The position numbers and the translations under genes are program-made. From assembly GCA_025738555.1 (NCBI GenBank), contig JAOVFP010000002.1, positions 5,828,001 through 5,892,000 on the forward strand: a stretch of DNA of 64,000 nt. Reading direction: 5' to 3'. Every line of letters begins with the position of its first letter. Position 1 is the stretch's first letter. Positions 22,236 through 32,547 of the stretch are shown here, in pieces. The notes under the pieces are model-generated. The model searched no databases. It was not told the DNA's origin and saw only the letters and a list, made by a program, of their open reading frames with translations. Source of the DNA: Cyathus striatus. Taxonomy: Eukaryota > Basidiomycota > Agaricomycetes > Agaricales > Nidulariaceae.

Positions 22236-23409
22236 TTAAGTTCTGTTCGGTACGGACCATGTCGTCCTCAATCCTCTGGTAGCAGTAGTCGAACTTATAG
22301 CTTTATCTTGAGTCTTCGAAAACCTTGCAACTTGAACTTGAACATTCCCCACCGGCCTCGGTACATCCTTGTTTACCTTCGCGTCAGATGTTCCCGAATT
22401 CACGACCTTCCGAATGGTATTAGCCACACGGTTCGCAGCATCAGAGAGCTTCCTTTTAGGCTTCGGTGGGACGGAATTGGTCTTAGTTGGGTGAATGGTA
22501 GAGCCAAAAGCCACAGACGAATGCGGAGAAGGAGCTCTCGGAATGTACTTGGATCCACTCGCCTTATTCTTTCCAGCGGTAGGCAGCTTCGACAGCCTCG
22601 TAACATCCTTTTCCTTCTCCTCAACCCCCTTCTTCGTATCAGCAGTGGCATTCTCTTGCTTAGCCAGATTCTGAATCCCAGCATTTTCTTCTTCCAATGG
22701 CTTCATGTATTCGCGCAATATCTCCTCAATACGTTTGACATTGTTCATGAGCTCACGCCCGGCCGTCAATTTATCATCCGCATCTGCCACAATAAACTGG
22801 TTCGAGTTCTTAACCAGCATCGCAATCGCATCAACGCACTCCCTGCCATGCCAGTACCGGGCACGCACTGTATCGTCGTCCTTCTTCACTTTCTCCAACT
22901 CTTGCTTTGTTCCTTTATGCTTTTCTATCTCTCTAGCAAGCGCCCCTTCCGTCACCTTCAGCGCCTCTTCAAACTGATGCCGTTCGTTCTTCAAGTTGTT
23001 GGCGTCCTTCTTGATTTTTTCAAGCGTATCGCGCGTCTTCTCCCGCTCACTGGTCATACATTCGACCTGTTTAACCAGCACCGTGTTGCGCTCCTCCTGA
23101 TCGTGCAGTCTTTTACGGACACCTTCGGCGATGGTGGAGGGAGAAGGAAGGTATATCTTCTTCAAATATTCTACGACGTTTCCGCATTAATTTCGTAGGT
23201 GGCATGATCGGCGATATTTACCGTAATGGAAAACAGCACGACAGGTGTGACAGCTACCGTTGAGAGAGCCGACGCATTCTTTGCAGCACAAATGACCTGG
23301 TGACAGCGAAGCTACTGTAAGATACTTAGTTGATTATAAAGGAGAGCATACCACACGACATAGCGACTGCAGCGCTATAATCCTCGAAGCAAACAGGGCA
23401 TTCCATCAT
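22236..23409 (-). CDS. RING-finger coiled-coil protein
   Basis: Exons are 23409-23352, 23296-23222 and 23170-22236, giving 355 residues in frame. The N-terminus holds a compact RING-like zinc finger: MECPVCFEDY, then MSCGHLCCKECV, then CHTCR. It is assembled across two introns and so would be missed in any single frame. Residues ~45-190 are highly charged (EEALKVTEGALAREIEKHKG and similar) and predicted coiled coil. The C-terminal third is basic and Ser/Pro-rich with PKPKRKLSDAANR as a possible nuclear localisation signal. This layout is common among mushroom RING proteins of unknown function; an E3 ubiquitin ligase role follows from the RING and is not shown. The start could also be the second Met (23406). 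Confidence 0.8.
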
Positions 23410-24039
23410 GTAGGATAGAGAAAGAGAAAAAGGGCACGATCATTTTGAGAGGTTTTGCTATTCAGAATTATTCAATTTGGAATCCAGAATCGCGGTGGAG
23501 CTGTAATTGAGATTAACTCCCACGAAAAAGTATTCAAGAGGCATAATGAACGGGAATATTTTCCTGTTTTCTCGACTATTGATTATGAGTAACTGTGGAG
23601 AAGGGGCTCCCTGAGGCAGGCCGCAAAGAGTAGAAGTTGACGTTGAACTTGCGCAATTGAGCTTTGAATTTGAAGAAGTTCACGACGGATCGGCAAGGGC
23701 CGGTCGGGAATCGGGATATATCGCGTTGTCCGCGTTGTCACGACAAGACTGAAAACCCACCCTTTAACTTGCCTTTAACAGTCTTTAATTTTAAGCTCGT
23801 CCAGGCTCAACTTTCATCGCGTCGCTGGCCAAAGTTTGACATACTCTTCTATATTCCATTAAACAATAAGTATATTATAAACAAATTTCAGTGGAATTAA
23901 TATCCAAAAGATGTGTTCGGATGACAGACGATAGGACGATATGACGCTCTCTGACAGCCTGACTCTACAATACACACACACTCATGTCTATCATATAAAT
24001 TATCGTATCAGCGTACATTGTGTAAGTTATAAGGCGTTG
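23410..24039. other. Intergenic; promoter of the RING gene
   Basis: No gene was seen. It lies between the RING gene start and the 3' end of the next minus-strand gene. Confidence 0.5.
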
Positions 24040-25644
24040 TTAGAAGTGTGGGAGGAAATTGGACCACTGTACAGTCTCCAATGCAGTAGGTGGGAGAGCT
24101 CTCAGTGATATGAAAGCTTCTACCAGTAGATAGTACCGGGCTACTATATAGGTCCCGAACGAGATTACGAACAAGAGAATCCCGATAACGTTGTCTATCA
24201 GAAGAGAACCTACAGTAAAAAAAAGTGCTGATGAAACCGTTATTGCAGATATTCTCCACAATGTTCTCTCCACTATCGATGGGAAATGGGAGTCCCATGC
24301 AAAACAATGGACTGCGCCGAACAATGCTGCAAATGGCCACGGAAATATTGCTGCTGCTCCCTTCCTGAAACTCGACACATCTTTGAACGCGAAGTACGAG
24401 CTTACTCTCTGAGTCCTTCCGGGCTTCAAGTCTCGAGATAGTAGCAATTTACGGAGAGGGTTGAACATAGTCCAAACTACCGCTAAGTTGAGAATTGTTT
24501 GCCACTTTCCTTGTTTTTGTATGGATAAAGACACCACCTCGCCGATGGTGGCGCAGATCGAGCGTCCCGTGTAATAAAGTTCCTTAATCGGATACAGAGC
24601 CAGTTGGATACACTGACAAAAAGTTTCTCGTATCCAAGATGATCCTCCATAAGCGCCAGCATTACCTGTGTTAGTATCTAGCTCTGCGTCGTCATCTTCT
24701 TTTCCCCCTGGAACTTCGCCATTGACTCTTAGGCTGCATTTGTCTACATTTATCTGTGATATATGCCTCCTTGTCTCTGTCTCCACAGTCAAGCGAGCGC
24801 TGGTTTCTGCGTCCACGTTCAGGAATATTGCCTGTTGAACATCAAATGGTTTGTGCCACCATATTATGGACAGTATAAATGTGCATGAGATAACTGCTAG
24901 CGTAGTAACCTCTAGCTGCGCCAATGCCAGTCCTTGAACGTGTCTCCCGATGCATTGTATAACAAACCAAAGGGTCTGAGTGAGCAAAACAATCTTCGAG
25001 AGAGCGTCGGCTTTGCTTTTGTCTTGGATTTCCTTTTCTGTTATAACCGGGAAAGTGGTCGATTTCCCCCCAAAAAGCTTCTCGAACTGAATTGGATCTA
25101 CGACGCCAGTATACTCCTTAGAGTGTAGGTAAAATCCACCCATTTGAAGGAAATGTGCATGCGTCATAGTCCAATGCGCTCGCGGATCTAGAATTATAAC
25201 TTAAATGTGTTATAGTTAATATTATCTCCGGTGAAAGAACGTACACAAAACTTTATATTTGTTAAAAATTGCCCTCGCACCAAAATATTGACGAATTGCC
25301 CATGTAACAACAAGCTCGGGGGCTACCATACACCAATACATCGCTTTCAGCCTTCTCCATGTTACCTTCCACTCTTCGTCATCCGGGGCAGGGATATTTG
25401 GATGTACCGCAGCCCACGTGCACAGAAAGAGCGTCGAAATGCAACTCCACACAATATCTAGCACAGAGCGCTGATTAACGTTGCAAGTTGCTGCGAGTGC
25501 ATCGGATACTGCGTCAAGTGGGAATAGAGATATCGGAGAAGGAGGTGAGGTATAGTTTGCAGACACTGCTAGAATGGGAGACGCGTCTACAGTTCGTAAC
25601 ATATCACGGAAAACAACATGAAGTATGACGCTATATAAGAGCAT
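24040..25644 (-). CDS. Orphan fungal multi-TM membrane protein
   Basis: Two exons, 25644-25245 and 25187-24040, give 515 residues in frame. The start at 25644 gives a signal-like N-terminus ([20 protein letters not shown]), while an ATG at 25674 would add ten residues. The protein carries blocks known to me from a large Agaricomycete family without assigned function: [20 protein letters not shown], a [11 protein letters not shown] block, [20 protein letters not shown], and [20 protein letters not shown]. Further stretches are [11 protein letters not shown] and several TM segments towards the C-terminus. I count roughly six to eight hydrophobic spans. Location in a cellular membrane is inferred and no enzymatic motif is visible. 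It is on the same strand as the RING gene. Confidence 0.75.
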
Positions 25645-26109
25645 TTTTGTGCTATTTAACGGATAATCTGGCACAGGGATTAGTTAGCACGTAGGGAAAC
25701 GTTGGGGACGGGGGGTAATGGGACGAAGTTACACGTTACACAGTAGGCAGCGCTATTTCAACTTGTGTGCATGTGTATATTGCTCGATTGCACATTGTAG
25801 ATTGTACTTGAAGATTGCCCTCATTCTAAATTCGTAGAAGGCGCGCTTCTTAATCCCCCGCGCCCAGTTTCAAACGTGTACAATGTGGACCTTGATTGTA
25901 TGGTGATCTACCATAGTTAGGGTGAAGAACAAATTTATCAAAATCTAGTACCCGATTAATGTTAAACGCAACGTACACATACATATCTTTATCTCGCCGT
26001 TTCCGGATATTTATATTTGCATAGTCAAACATCGTGGAATGGTAAAACTTGAACGTGTGGAATGCAGCGTTTTCGGTGCACGTTCAGTAGTTCTAAAGTA
26101 AGTGACAGT
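25645..26109. other. Intergenic, upstream of the orphan membrane protein
   Basis: No gene was seen. The right side borders directly on the Ngaro-like element. Confidence 0.5.
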
Positions 26110-26325
26110 TCTTTGACTCGCGCGCTTCAGGTTCTACTACGGTGTATATTATGCCATTTATTTCTATACGACTTCTATTCTCTATTGGCTATGGTGGAAG
26201 GGCACGAGTGAAGGTGGAAGAATGTGGGTAAGAGTGGAAGGGTGTGGGTGAGAGTGTGCACGCAGTGCGCACCTCCCAACTTGGTTTGATCTTTCCTGCT
26301 GGAGGGGGCTGAGGCGCACACCGAC
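26110..26325 (-). repeat. Split direct repeat B2 (3' terminal)
   Basis: 216 bp, identical as far as I can read to 26574-26789. It is the 3' end of the element; a 95-bp spacer (26326-26420) separates it from A2. Confidence 0.85.
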
Positions 26326-26420
26326 GGGTGGGTGGGCTCCCGATGCGGATGAGATCTGTAACCAAGTTGAAGTGGTAGTCAGCCGCTTGCTCCGCTGGTC
26401 CTATGGGTGTGGTGGGTGGG

Positions 26421-26573
26421 TGAAAAATTCGGTGAAACTTCAGCGCGCGTGCGGGGATGGTCTTTCTGGTGGTAGCAGGAAGGTGGTACGAGAAGAGTTG
26501 GTCACGTGTCACCTTCCTGCCGGAGTCGAAGACTAGGCTCTCTCACTCGGTTCTCCTCAGGCGAGACCGGACA
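26421..26573 (-). repeat. Split direct repeat A2
   Basis: 153 bp, matching 31695-31847 except for GCGCGC versus GCGCAC. It abuts B1 without a gap. Confidence 0.85.
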
Positions 26574-26789
26574 TCTTTGACTCGCGCGCTTCAGGTTCTA
26601 CTACGGTGTATATTATGCCATTTATTTCTATACGACTTCTATTCTCTATTGGCTATGGTGGAAGGGCACGAGTGAAGGTGGAAGAATGTGGGTAAGAGTG
26701 GAAGGGTGTGGGTGAGAGTGTGCACGCAGTGCGCACCTCCCAACTTGGTTTGATCTTTCCTGCTGGAGGGGGCTGAGGCGCACACCGAC
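26574..26789 (-). repeat. Split direct repeat B1
   Basis: 216 bp direct repeat of 26110-26325, just downstream of the recombinase stop. Confidence 0.85.
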
Positions 26790-26864
26790 TCCCGCCTGTT
26801 AGGCTTGACGCGACGAGTGAGTCTCGGGCCCCGACTGCTAGGAAAGACTGATCTTACCTATTTG

Positions 26865-27923
26865 CTAGCTGCCATTGCCGTTTTGTGTTTCATAGGTGGT
26901 GTAGCGGACGAAATTGGTGTGTATGTCTGGTGTTGCTTGGATGTATGGGGCAACTACCTGTGCATGTCGTCGCAGGTAGATTTGGAAAGAGTCCCCTGTC
27001 CATCTGCCTTTGGTCTTCATGACATCGAATGGCATGCCTCGCAGCAAGTATTCTAAAGTGGACCCGATGCGGATACCGTGACCTTGGACGGGCTGGAGGC
27101 CTGCTACTCTTACCGCTTCTCCTATGCGACTGGTGAAGGCTCTTTTGGACAACGGCCTGTACTTGCCATTTGCGTCTCTGTATGCGAAGAGGTGTCCATC
27201 CGCTGGGGGTTTGTTGATGGCCAAGTGGTGTGCCATGGCTGCCTCTGGGTCTGAAGGTCCGTTTTGTTGTGCCCAGAATACATCTTCTCCATTCGGTGCT
27301 ACCTTTGTTCTAGGTATCCGAAGGTTGGTGACGCGGTTTCCATTGCGATCTTGGGTCTGTGTTAGGTGTCTGGGAGTGATGTGTCTGCGAGGATCGAACT
27401 TGTCGTTTGCCCGGTCTACGGTGAATTCTCCGAGTCGGGCTGTTGCGTAGAAACATGTTGTTAAGCATGCGTATGTAGCTGCGTCCCGTGGCACGTCAAG
27501 GTTCAGCCCATCTTTTATTGCTGCTATGTATCCTGGTGTGTATGGTTCTCGTTTTCCTTTCTTTGACGTTTCTGGGGTTAACTTGTCTGCTGCTGTTAGT
27601 AGGCTATCGACCTCTCCTTGGTTTATTTCCCATGTGATGCGGTGTAGCAAGTGCCATGCTCGTATCCCTTGGACGTAGTTGCGTATTGTTTTTCCTGAAT
27701 ACACATGTGCCAGTTGCGCTATAAATATAGCGAGTATATCTTGGCTAATTGGAGCCCTTTCGTTCTCTGCCATGTTCCGTTTGTCGCAGAAAACGTGATA
27801 TGATAACAGGCCGCTTGCGTATGTGGTAAGTGTGCTTTCTTCCCAGGCGAATTCCATTACTGCTACCACTCGCTCTCTGTCTTCTCTAGTAACTCCTCGT
27901 GAATTTGTTGTGATTGCTTGTAC
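26865..27923 (-). CDS. Tyrosine recombinase domain of the Ngaro-like element
   Basis: This is the YR that integrates the circular cDNA. Visible features are a SAM-like N-terminal part (TLTTYASGLLSYHVFCDK) and box I Arg in CFYATARLGEFTVDR. Box II has His and Arg in GHGIRIGSTLEYLLRG, followed by KTKGRWTGDSF and the Tyr in FQIYLRRH, so the R-H-R-Y set is complete. It shares a frame with the RT upstream, but only because the intervening RNase H frame is shifted. In intact relatives the YR is a separate, overlapping ORF. Its true start is uncertain; 27923 marks roughly where YR-like sequence begins. Confidence 0.8.
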   Translation of the reverse strand, partial: VQAITTNSRGVTREDRERVVAVMEFAWEESTLTTYASGLLSYHVFCDKRNMAENERAPISQDILAIFIAQLAHVYSGKTIRNYVQGIRAWHLLHRITWEINQGEVDSLLTAADKLTPETSKKGKREPYTPGYIAAIKDGLNLDVPRDAATYACLTTCFYATARLGEFTVDRANDKFDPRRHITPRHLTQTQDRNGNRVTNLRIPRTKVAPNGEDVFWAQQNGPSDPEAAMAHHLAINKPPADGHLFAYRDANGKYRPLSKRAFTSRIGEAVRVAGLQPVQGHGIRIGSTLEYLLRGMPFDVMKTKGRWTGDSFQIYLRRHAQVVAPYIQATPDIHTNFVRYTTYETQNGNGS

Positions 27924-28095
27924 GGGCCTCCAAGTTACCAGTCTATCTTTGGCGGCGCATTGTGGACGAAGGCTTGATGGGTTTGGGGTGAGTTGTGGTG
28001 GATATGGCGCCAATCTGTCTCTGTTTGATGTTCGAGAGCGTCTGGCTGGGAGCTGAGCTCCTGGTCTCTGTTTTCCTTGACTGGCTGTTGTATTT

Positions 28096-28858
28096 CTATA
28101 TGTTGTGTTCAACTGCCCATAGTTCTTCGTGCCGTCTTTCTTGGTGTTTATCGTGTTGTCTGTTGTGGTTGTTTCGTTTTCCAGGTTTTTGTAATGAGTT
28201 AACTCTGGGCCACTCCTTTGTGGCTGGGTCGTCAAAGTTGAACACGAATGGCCGTAAAGCGTCTGGAATGATGATTTTGGGTAGGAGGTCTGCTGGTGCT
28301 GGGTAGATGCCTCGTGATGGGTTGTCTGCTGGATTGTTTTTGCTTTGTACATATCTTGTGTGTACCGTTGTGCTGTGTTCTTCACAAAGGTCATGTATTC
28401 TTCGGAATACTTCATTTGCCTTCCAGTTTCTGCTCCTTCCTGCCCACCATCCTTCCACCACTCCCGTGTTGTCGCCATAAACTCTGATGTGTTTTCTGCT
28501 GCTTTTGATGAGCTTCTCGTGTATGATTGTATTGATGAGGAACTCGAAGCCCACTGCTTCGGCCCATCCAATATCTCGCCCATCCGTTTGCCATTTTGGC
28601 TGTAGCCTCCATGCTCTCCACTTCTGTCCAATTGTGATGCCGATACCGAAACCTGAGCTTGCATCTGAGTATGCGCTGATGTCTTCCATTGGGGTTGGTG
28701 CTGGGATTTCTCGTGACAAGGTTGGTCCCCTGAGCTGTCTCTCCCACCAAACAAGATCTTCGTCTGTGTGTTTCGGTGGAAAGTGTGGAGTGAAAGGACT
28801 GTTGTGGTATGTTCCCAACATGGCTTCGAGTTTTGTAAGGTATGCTCGTCCTCTTTAA
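28096..28858 (-). CDS. RNase H domain of the Ngaro-like element (frame-shifted fragment)
   Basis: An RNase H fold is readable in a different frame from the RT: YSDASSGFGIGI gives the first Asp, IGWAEAVGFEFL the Glu, VYGDNTGVVEG the second Asp, and NNPADNPSRG the last Asp. It should be continuous with the RT. The join near 28857 is missing the usual 'GKL.ha..vip.GRaYL' linker, so a deletion with frame change separates them. Confidence 0.8.
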
Positions 28859-28859
28859 G

Positions 28860-29993
28860 AGTGTGTCGCTGTCTTGTTCTCCACTCTGTAATTGTCTGCA
28901 AGTACTTGTTGCGTTTAGCTTCCAATAGAGATACAGTTTTGCGCTCCAGATCCCAACTAAAGCCAAGAAACGGTACCGCTGACTGGAATAGAATTGTTTT
29001 GGTACTTTCCCAGACTGTTCCCAGTTGTTCCGACAACTCGTCAATGTCTGCATCGCTGTAACAGTATGGTTCTTCCTGTAAACTAGCCCCTCTTTTCTCC
29101 TGTGCCAGGTCTTTGAACTCAGCTCGCATATCTTCGTCATATTCTTCTGGTCGTCCATCTGGCATCTCTTTTCCTCTGTACCATATCCGACAACGCTCAT
29201 GGATTTGGCTTCCATTCTCCTCAATCTCTGTTTTCCATTGCCTTCGCTGTTCATTGTATTTCTCAAGGTGTTCTCGTAATATTCGTATGAAAATGTGGTC
29301 ATCCACCCATCTCGATGCTGGGCCGATCCCACTGTATCGGATGATTTCAAGCCCGGCATCTGCTGTCTCACCATATGCTCCTCCAGCAGAGGTAATTCCG
29401 AAATTATTGCTGGTGTTGATTGCATAGTTATCATCCCCTTTAAGCTTGACCACAAGTCCAGGCCATTGGCTAGGGTGTGCAGGTATGGTTCTGTAGGCTT
29501 CGGCCACATCCCTGATTGACGCTTGTGACCCGGGTGGAAGCCTTGACACCAGTAGACATATTGTCGAGAAGGTTCCCCATGTGCAGGGGAAGTCCTCTGC
29601 TTTAATGTGCGAGTTAATAGACTCCACTCCGTTGACTGGCTTGTATGGGAATGAGAAATTGTGTATTGCGCGATACCGCCCGGCTGGACCTGTCTTTGGG
29701 ATGAGTGATATGGGGGATGATTGGAAAGGCCCGATAAGCTCTTCTGTTTGGCACTGTGAGAGCGGTCCCAGGTATCTTCCACTTCTAAACTCCTTTTCGA
29801 CAATATCCATGTATGCCGCATCATATTGATTGATTGATTCGTGATTTGATGGTGTGAATGTTTTGGCAATAGCAGGAATGCCAAACTGAAAGCCGTGATG
29901 TAAGCCTTCAACCACCCTATTATACCTTTCTTCCAATCCACATGCTCGTAATTTCTCCCCCCATTCCTTGCCCTTGTATGGTGTAAGTGGCTT
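28860..29993 (-). CDS. Reverse transcriptase domain of the Ngaro-like element
   Basis: It begins at KPLTPYKGKEWGEKL. Motifs in order are SPISLIPKTGPAGRYRAIHN, motif A SIRDVAEAYRTIPAHPSQWP, and the catalytic WVDD (in SRWVDDHIFIRI) in place of the common YxDD. The block FLGFSWDLERKTVSL is a typical DIRS/Ngaro thumb-side motif. The frame is open throughout and continues by chance into the recombinase. It is separated from the upstream zinc finger by one frame change near 29995. Confidence 0.85.
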
Positions 29994-30441
29994 ACAGCTT
30001 CTCTGCGCGAGGACATTTCTGAGCACCATGGTCGGTGTTCCCGCATCCTGAGCAACAGTGTCTCTCTGGGTGGGTCGAGTCGTAACATCCTGCTGGCATT
30101 TGCCACTGGAAACATATGCTGTCGCCATTGGGTTTGGTGAGCTTTCTGTTTTCTCCTCGTATTGCCCATGCTTTGGTGAAACCATCCCATAGCTGTCGCT
30201 TGTCGCATTTGGAGAATTCGTGTTTGCGGCGTCCCAGGCATACGGCGCAAGCGGTGACGCTCTGTGGTTTCGCTGCGCCTTTCTGAAAAAACTTGTTGCT
30301 GATTCTGGGTGTTCCGTTGTTGGGGGGGGGTGACTCGCTCCGTTGCCATTGATTATGCCGGCCTGATGCTGTTCTCGCTCTTTTTGGAGATCGTGAACGT
30401 GAGCGGTCATATTTCCTCTTTCGCGGTGTTTCCAGAAGCAT
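29994..30441 (-). CDS. Zinc-finger segment upstream of the RT (Ngaro-like element)
   Basis: A basic N-terminus with SPKRARTASGRH is followed by CAVCLGRRKHEFSKC and by CYDSTHPERHCCSGCGNTDH leading to GAQKCPRAEKL. Such a Cys/His module precedes the RT in mushroom Ngaro proteins as part of one polyprotein ('...HGAQSCPRAQK...LTPY'). Here a stop follows EKL and the RT lies in another frame, so one indel near 29995-30005 is inferred. It overlaps the 3' end of the gag-like ORF by 35 nt. Confidence 0.7.
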
Positions 30442-31639
30442 CTGTGATGCTCATATCACCATTGCATTCAGCTGTGTTGTTTATTGGGTGGTGAGCAGGT
30501 GTAGGTTGATGGGGCCGGCATGGCAAGATGTGGTGTATGGCAATGGCAATGGCAATGGCATATGGCATATGGCGTAATTGAGTGGCATGGGGTATTGGCC
30601 GATATTTGTGAGTAGGGGGTGAAGATTTGAGCTCACTGGTTAGCGTTGCCTTTCCTTCATAGTTTGGGGTAGTACTGACCTCTTTCGCCTTATCCGCTCC
30701 ATTCTGTATCACAATGTCTTGTCGAATCTGCTGTAGCAGATTGTTGTTGACTATGCCCAGGTTCATACCTCGTCCTAATTCCATTCTGTCATGCCACTCT
30801 CTTCTCACTATGGCTTGATATTTTACTATTGTCTCGTCGCCGTATTCTTGTTCTCTTATGGGGTGTGCGTCTAGGATGCCGAAAAAGTCTGCAAATGCCT
30901 GTATTATGTGATTCGGCCATAATGGTGCTCCTAATTCCACCATATGCCTCATCATGGCGTGCCGTGCCTTGTTTACTTCACTCCATAATAGCTCTGTGTC
31001 CTGACGGATGTTCTTGAGAGGATTCATCACTGATAGTGGTTGGAGTGCAATTGTCCCATTTGCGTTTGCTGTGAAACCTAGAGTGTCTGCTGGGCTTGTT
31101 GACTTCTCGTTTTTTGCTAGGCTACATCCACGTGGGGTGAAATAGTCCATTTCGACATATGCTCTGTCCTTTAGTCTGGTTATGGCATATTGGGCTGGTC
31201 TATTCAAGGGCATGGTTTCTATTCCTATATTCGCATCGAAAATGAATGGCTTCGCTTTTTTTGGCCTGGCTTCCCCTTCTTCATCATCTGGTCTTTGCCT
31301 CTGTTCCCGTTCTCTTTGAGGGGTTGGTTCTCTGCTAACCCCCCTTTGCCTACCCCTATTTTCCTGTTGCTCGTCGGTGTTATTGTCAGGCTGTTGGGCC
31401 TGTGGTTCCTCTTCTGGTTGTTGGTGCCGCCTCTCCTCGTTTTCTGCCTGTACCTGTGCCTCCCATGCTGCCATCTTTTTCCGATGGGTTGCATGCCATG
31501 TCGTTACCAGTTTCTCTATTGCTTCCTCATCTGTCATTTGTTCATTACCTCCCCTGGCCATGTTACGCATGTCTTCAAAGATATCTCCGCTGAAGTCTGG
31601 GCATGTTTCACCTGCTGGGTCTGTCTCTATTCTTTGCAT
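30407..31639 (-). CDS. Gag-like ORF of the Ngaro-like element
   Basis: 410 residues. The N-terminus has a MTDEEAIEKLVTTWHATHRK helix and a Gln/Glu/Arg-rich linker. Then comes a conserved block: RPAQYAITRLKDRAYVEMDY followed by FTPRGC, TLGFTANANGTIALQPLS, and HPIREQEYGDETIVKYQAIV followed by RREWHD. That block is typical of the proteins found upstream of Ngaro RTs in mushrooms. Near the C-terminus a short AIAIAIAI stretch reflects a GGCAAT microsatellite at about 30538-30560. The nucleic-acid-binding and capsid-like role is inferred from position. Confidence 0.75.
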   Translation of the reverse strand: MQRIETDPAGETCPDFSGDIFEDMRNMARGGNEQMTDEEAIEKLVTTWHATHRKKMAAWEAQVQAENEERRHQQPEEEPQAQQPDNNTDEQQENRGRQRGVSREPTPQREREQRQRPDDEEGEARPKKAKPFIFDANIGIETMPLNRPAQYAITRLKDRAYVEMDYFTPRGCSLAKNEKSTSPADTLGFTANANGTIALQPLSVMNPLKNIRQDTELLWSEVNKARHAMMRHMVELGAPLWPNHIIQAFADFFGILDAHPIREQEYGDETIVKYQAIVRREWHDRMELGRGMNLGIVNNNLLQQIRQDIVIQNGADKAKEVSTTPNYEGKATLTSELKSSPPTHKYRPIPHATQLRHMPYAIAIAIAIHHILPCRPHQPTPAHHPINNTAECNGDMSITDASGNTAKEEI

Positions 31640-31694
31640 TGTAGTTGGTGTTTTAGTTTAATTAGTATGTTTGCAAGGTTTATTATGGTACGAA

Positions 31695-31847
31695 TGAAAA
31701 ATTCGGTGAAACTTCAGCGCACGTGCGGGGATGGTCTTTCTGGTGGTAGCAGGAAGGTGGTACGAGAAGAGTTGGTCACGTGTCACCTTCCTGCCGGAGT
31801 CGAAGACTAGGCTCTCTCACTCGGTTCTCCTCAGGCGAGACCGGACA
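31695..31847 (-). repeat. Split direct repeat A1 (5' terminal)
   Basis: 153 bp, the 5' end of the element, paired with A2 at 26421-26573. Confidence 0.85.
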
Positions 31848-32547
31848 ACTTACGCAGCAGCTTTAAGCGCTCTACACGGAGTTTTAGATCGGAGCCTAGA
31901 GCCTAGAGGTTACCGGCCGGCGGTTACGAGTCCGACGGCGACTCCTAACTAAAGCTTAAACGTTAACTAAACCTCCAACTTTATAATAATGGCGGACTCG
32001 TACCTTCGTTTTATTCATATTGTCGTATATAAGGACTAAAGAGGAGAAACCACTGCTTGAAAAGAAATGGTTCCCGAAACTTGAAGCAAGTTCACTCGAA
32101 ACTCATGGTCAACAATTATTTTTAGCAGCGAGCGGGGTATAGGGTACCAGGGAAAGGAGGTGCAACTTAGGAGATGGAAACCGAGCGGAGGAGGACGTAG
32201 CGTGGGGTGAAGTGGAGGATGGGTAACGTTAACAGGGCAGAGGGGGGAGGTTAAGGGCAAACTATCTTCTGTCTCTCGGAACTGGCGCTTGATCAATCAT
32301 ACAGTGACCTGGCTGGTGAACATGCTGCAGGTGGCTAGTTTAGCGCTGGTTTGATCAAATGTCCTGGTCAGATATAAGTAGTACTTCTACGACCCCTCAG
32401 CAACCTCAGTCTCAGTTCAGTGCCTTTGGACCAATTCAAGAACGATTTATGTGGGTATAGATTTGTCACTTCGATTTGCCGCATTCTAACTAGACCTGTA
32501 TGTAGAACCGATATCATTGTTTTCTACTAAACAAAATTAAAACAAAC
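31848..32547 (+). promoter_or_regulatory. Intergenic with promoter and 5' UTR intron of the small gene
   Basis: A TATA-like GATATAAGTAG near 32370 is followed by a CT/CA-rich presumed start region. A likely 5' UTR intron (GTGGGT ... TGTATGTAG) lies at about 32450-32507, ahead of the ATG at 32548. Nothing else was recognised. Confidence 0.4.

Larger units (their letters stand above)
26110..31847 (-). mobile_element. Ngaro-like tyrosine-recombinase (DIRS-order) retrotransposon, 5,738 bp
   Basis: Reading the minus strand, the order is a 153-bp repeat A1 (31847-31695), gag-like ORF, zinc finger, reverse transcriptase, RNase H, tyrosine recombinase, then B1 (26789-26574, 216 bp), A2 (26573-26421) directly abutting, and B2 (26325-26110). 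The A copies differ at about one base and the B copies look identical. This A1-ORFs-B1A2-B2 'split direct repeat' plan, with an RT and a YR and without the DIRS methyltransferase domain, defines the Ngaro/PAT-type elements. No target-site duplication is visible, as expected for integration by recombinase. Repeat identity suggests recent mobility, but the coding frames are damaged. Confidence 0.88.

Noticed and set aside
22308..23198. A 296-codon + strand frame opposite the RING/coiled-coil gene
   Set aside because: It is antisense to a gene with clear domain structure and splice support; its own translation resembles no family.
26865..30410. An 1,181-codon frame read as a single RT-recombinase fusion protein
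   Set aside because: The middle third is an out-of-frame reading of the RNase H region and the first ~140 codons are out of frame with the zinc finger; only the RT and YR parts are real.
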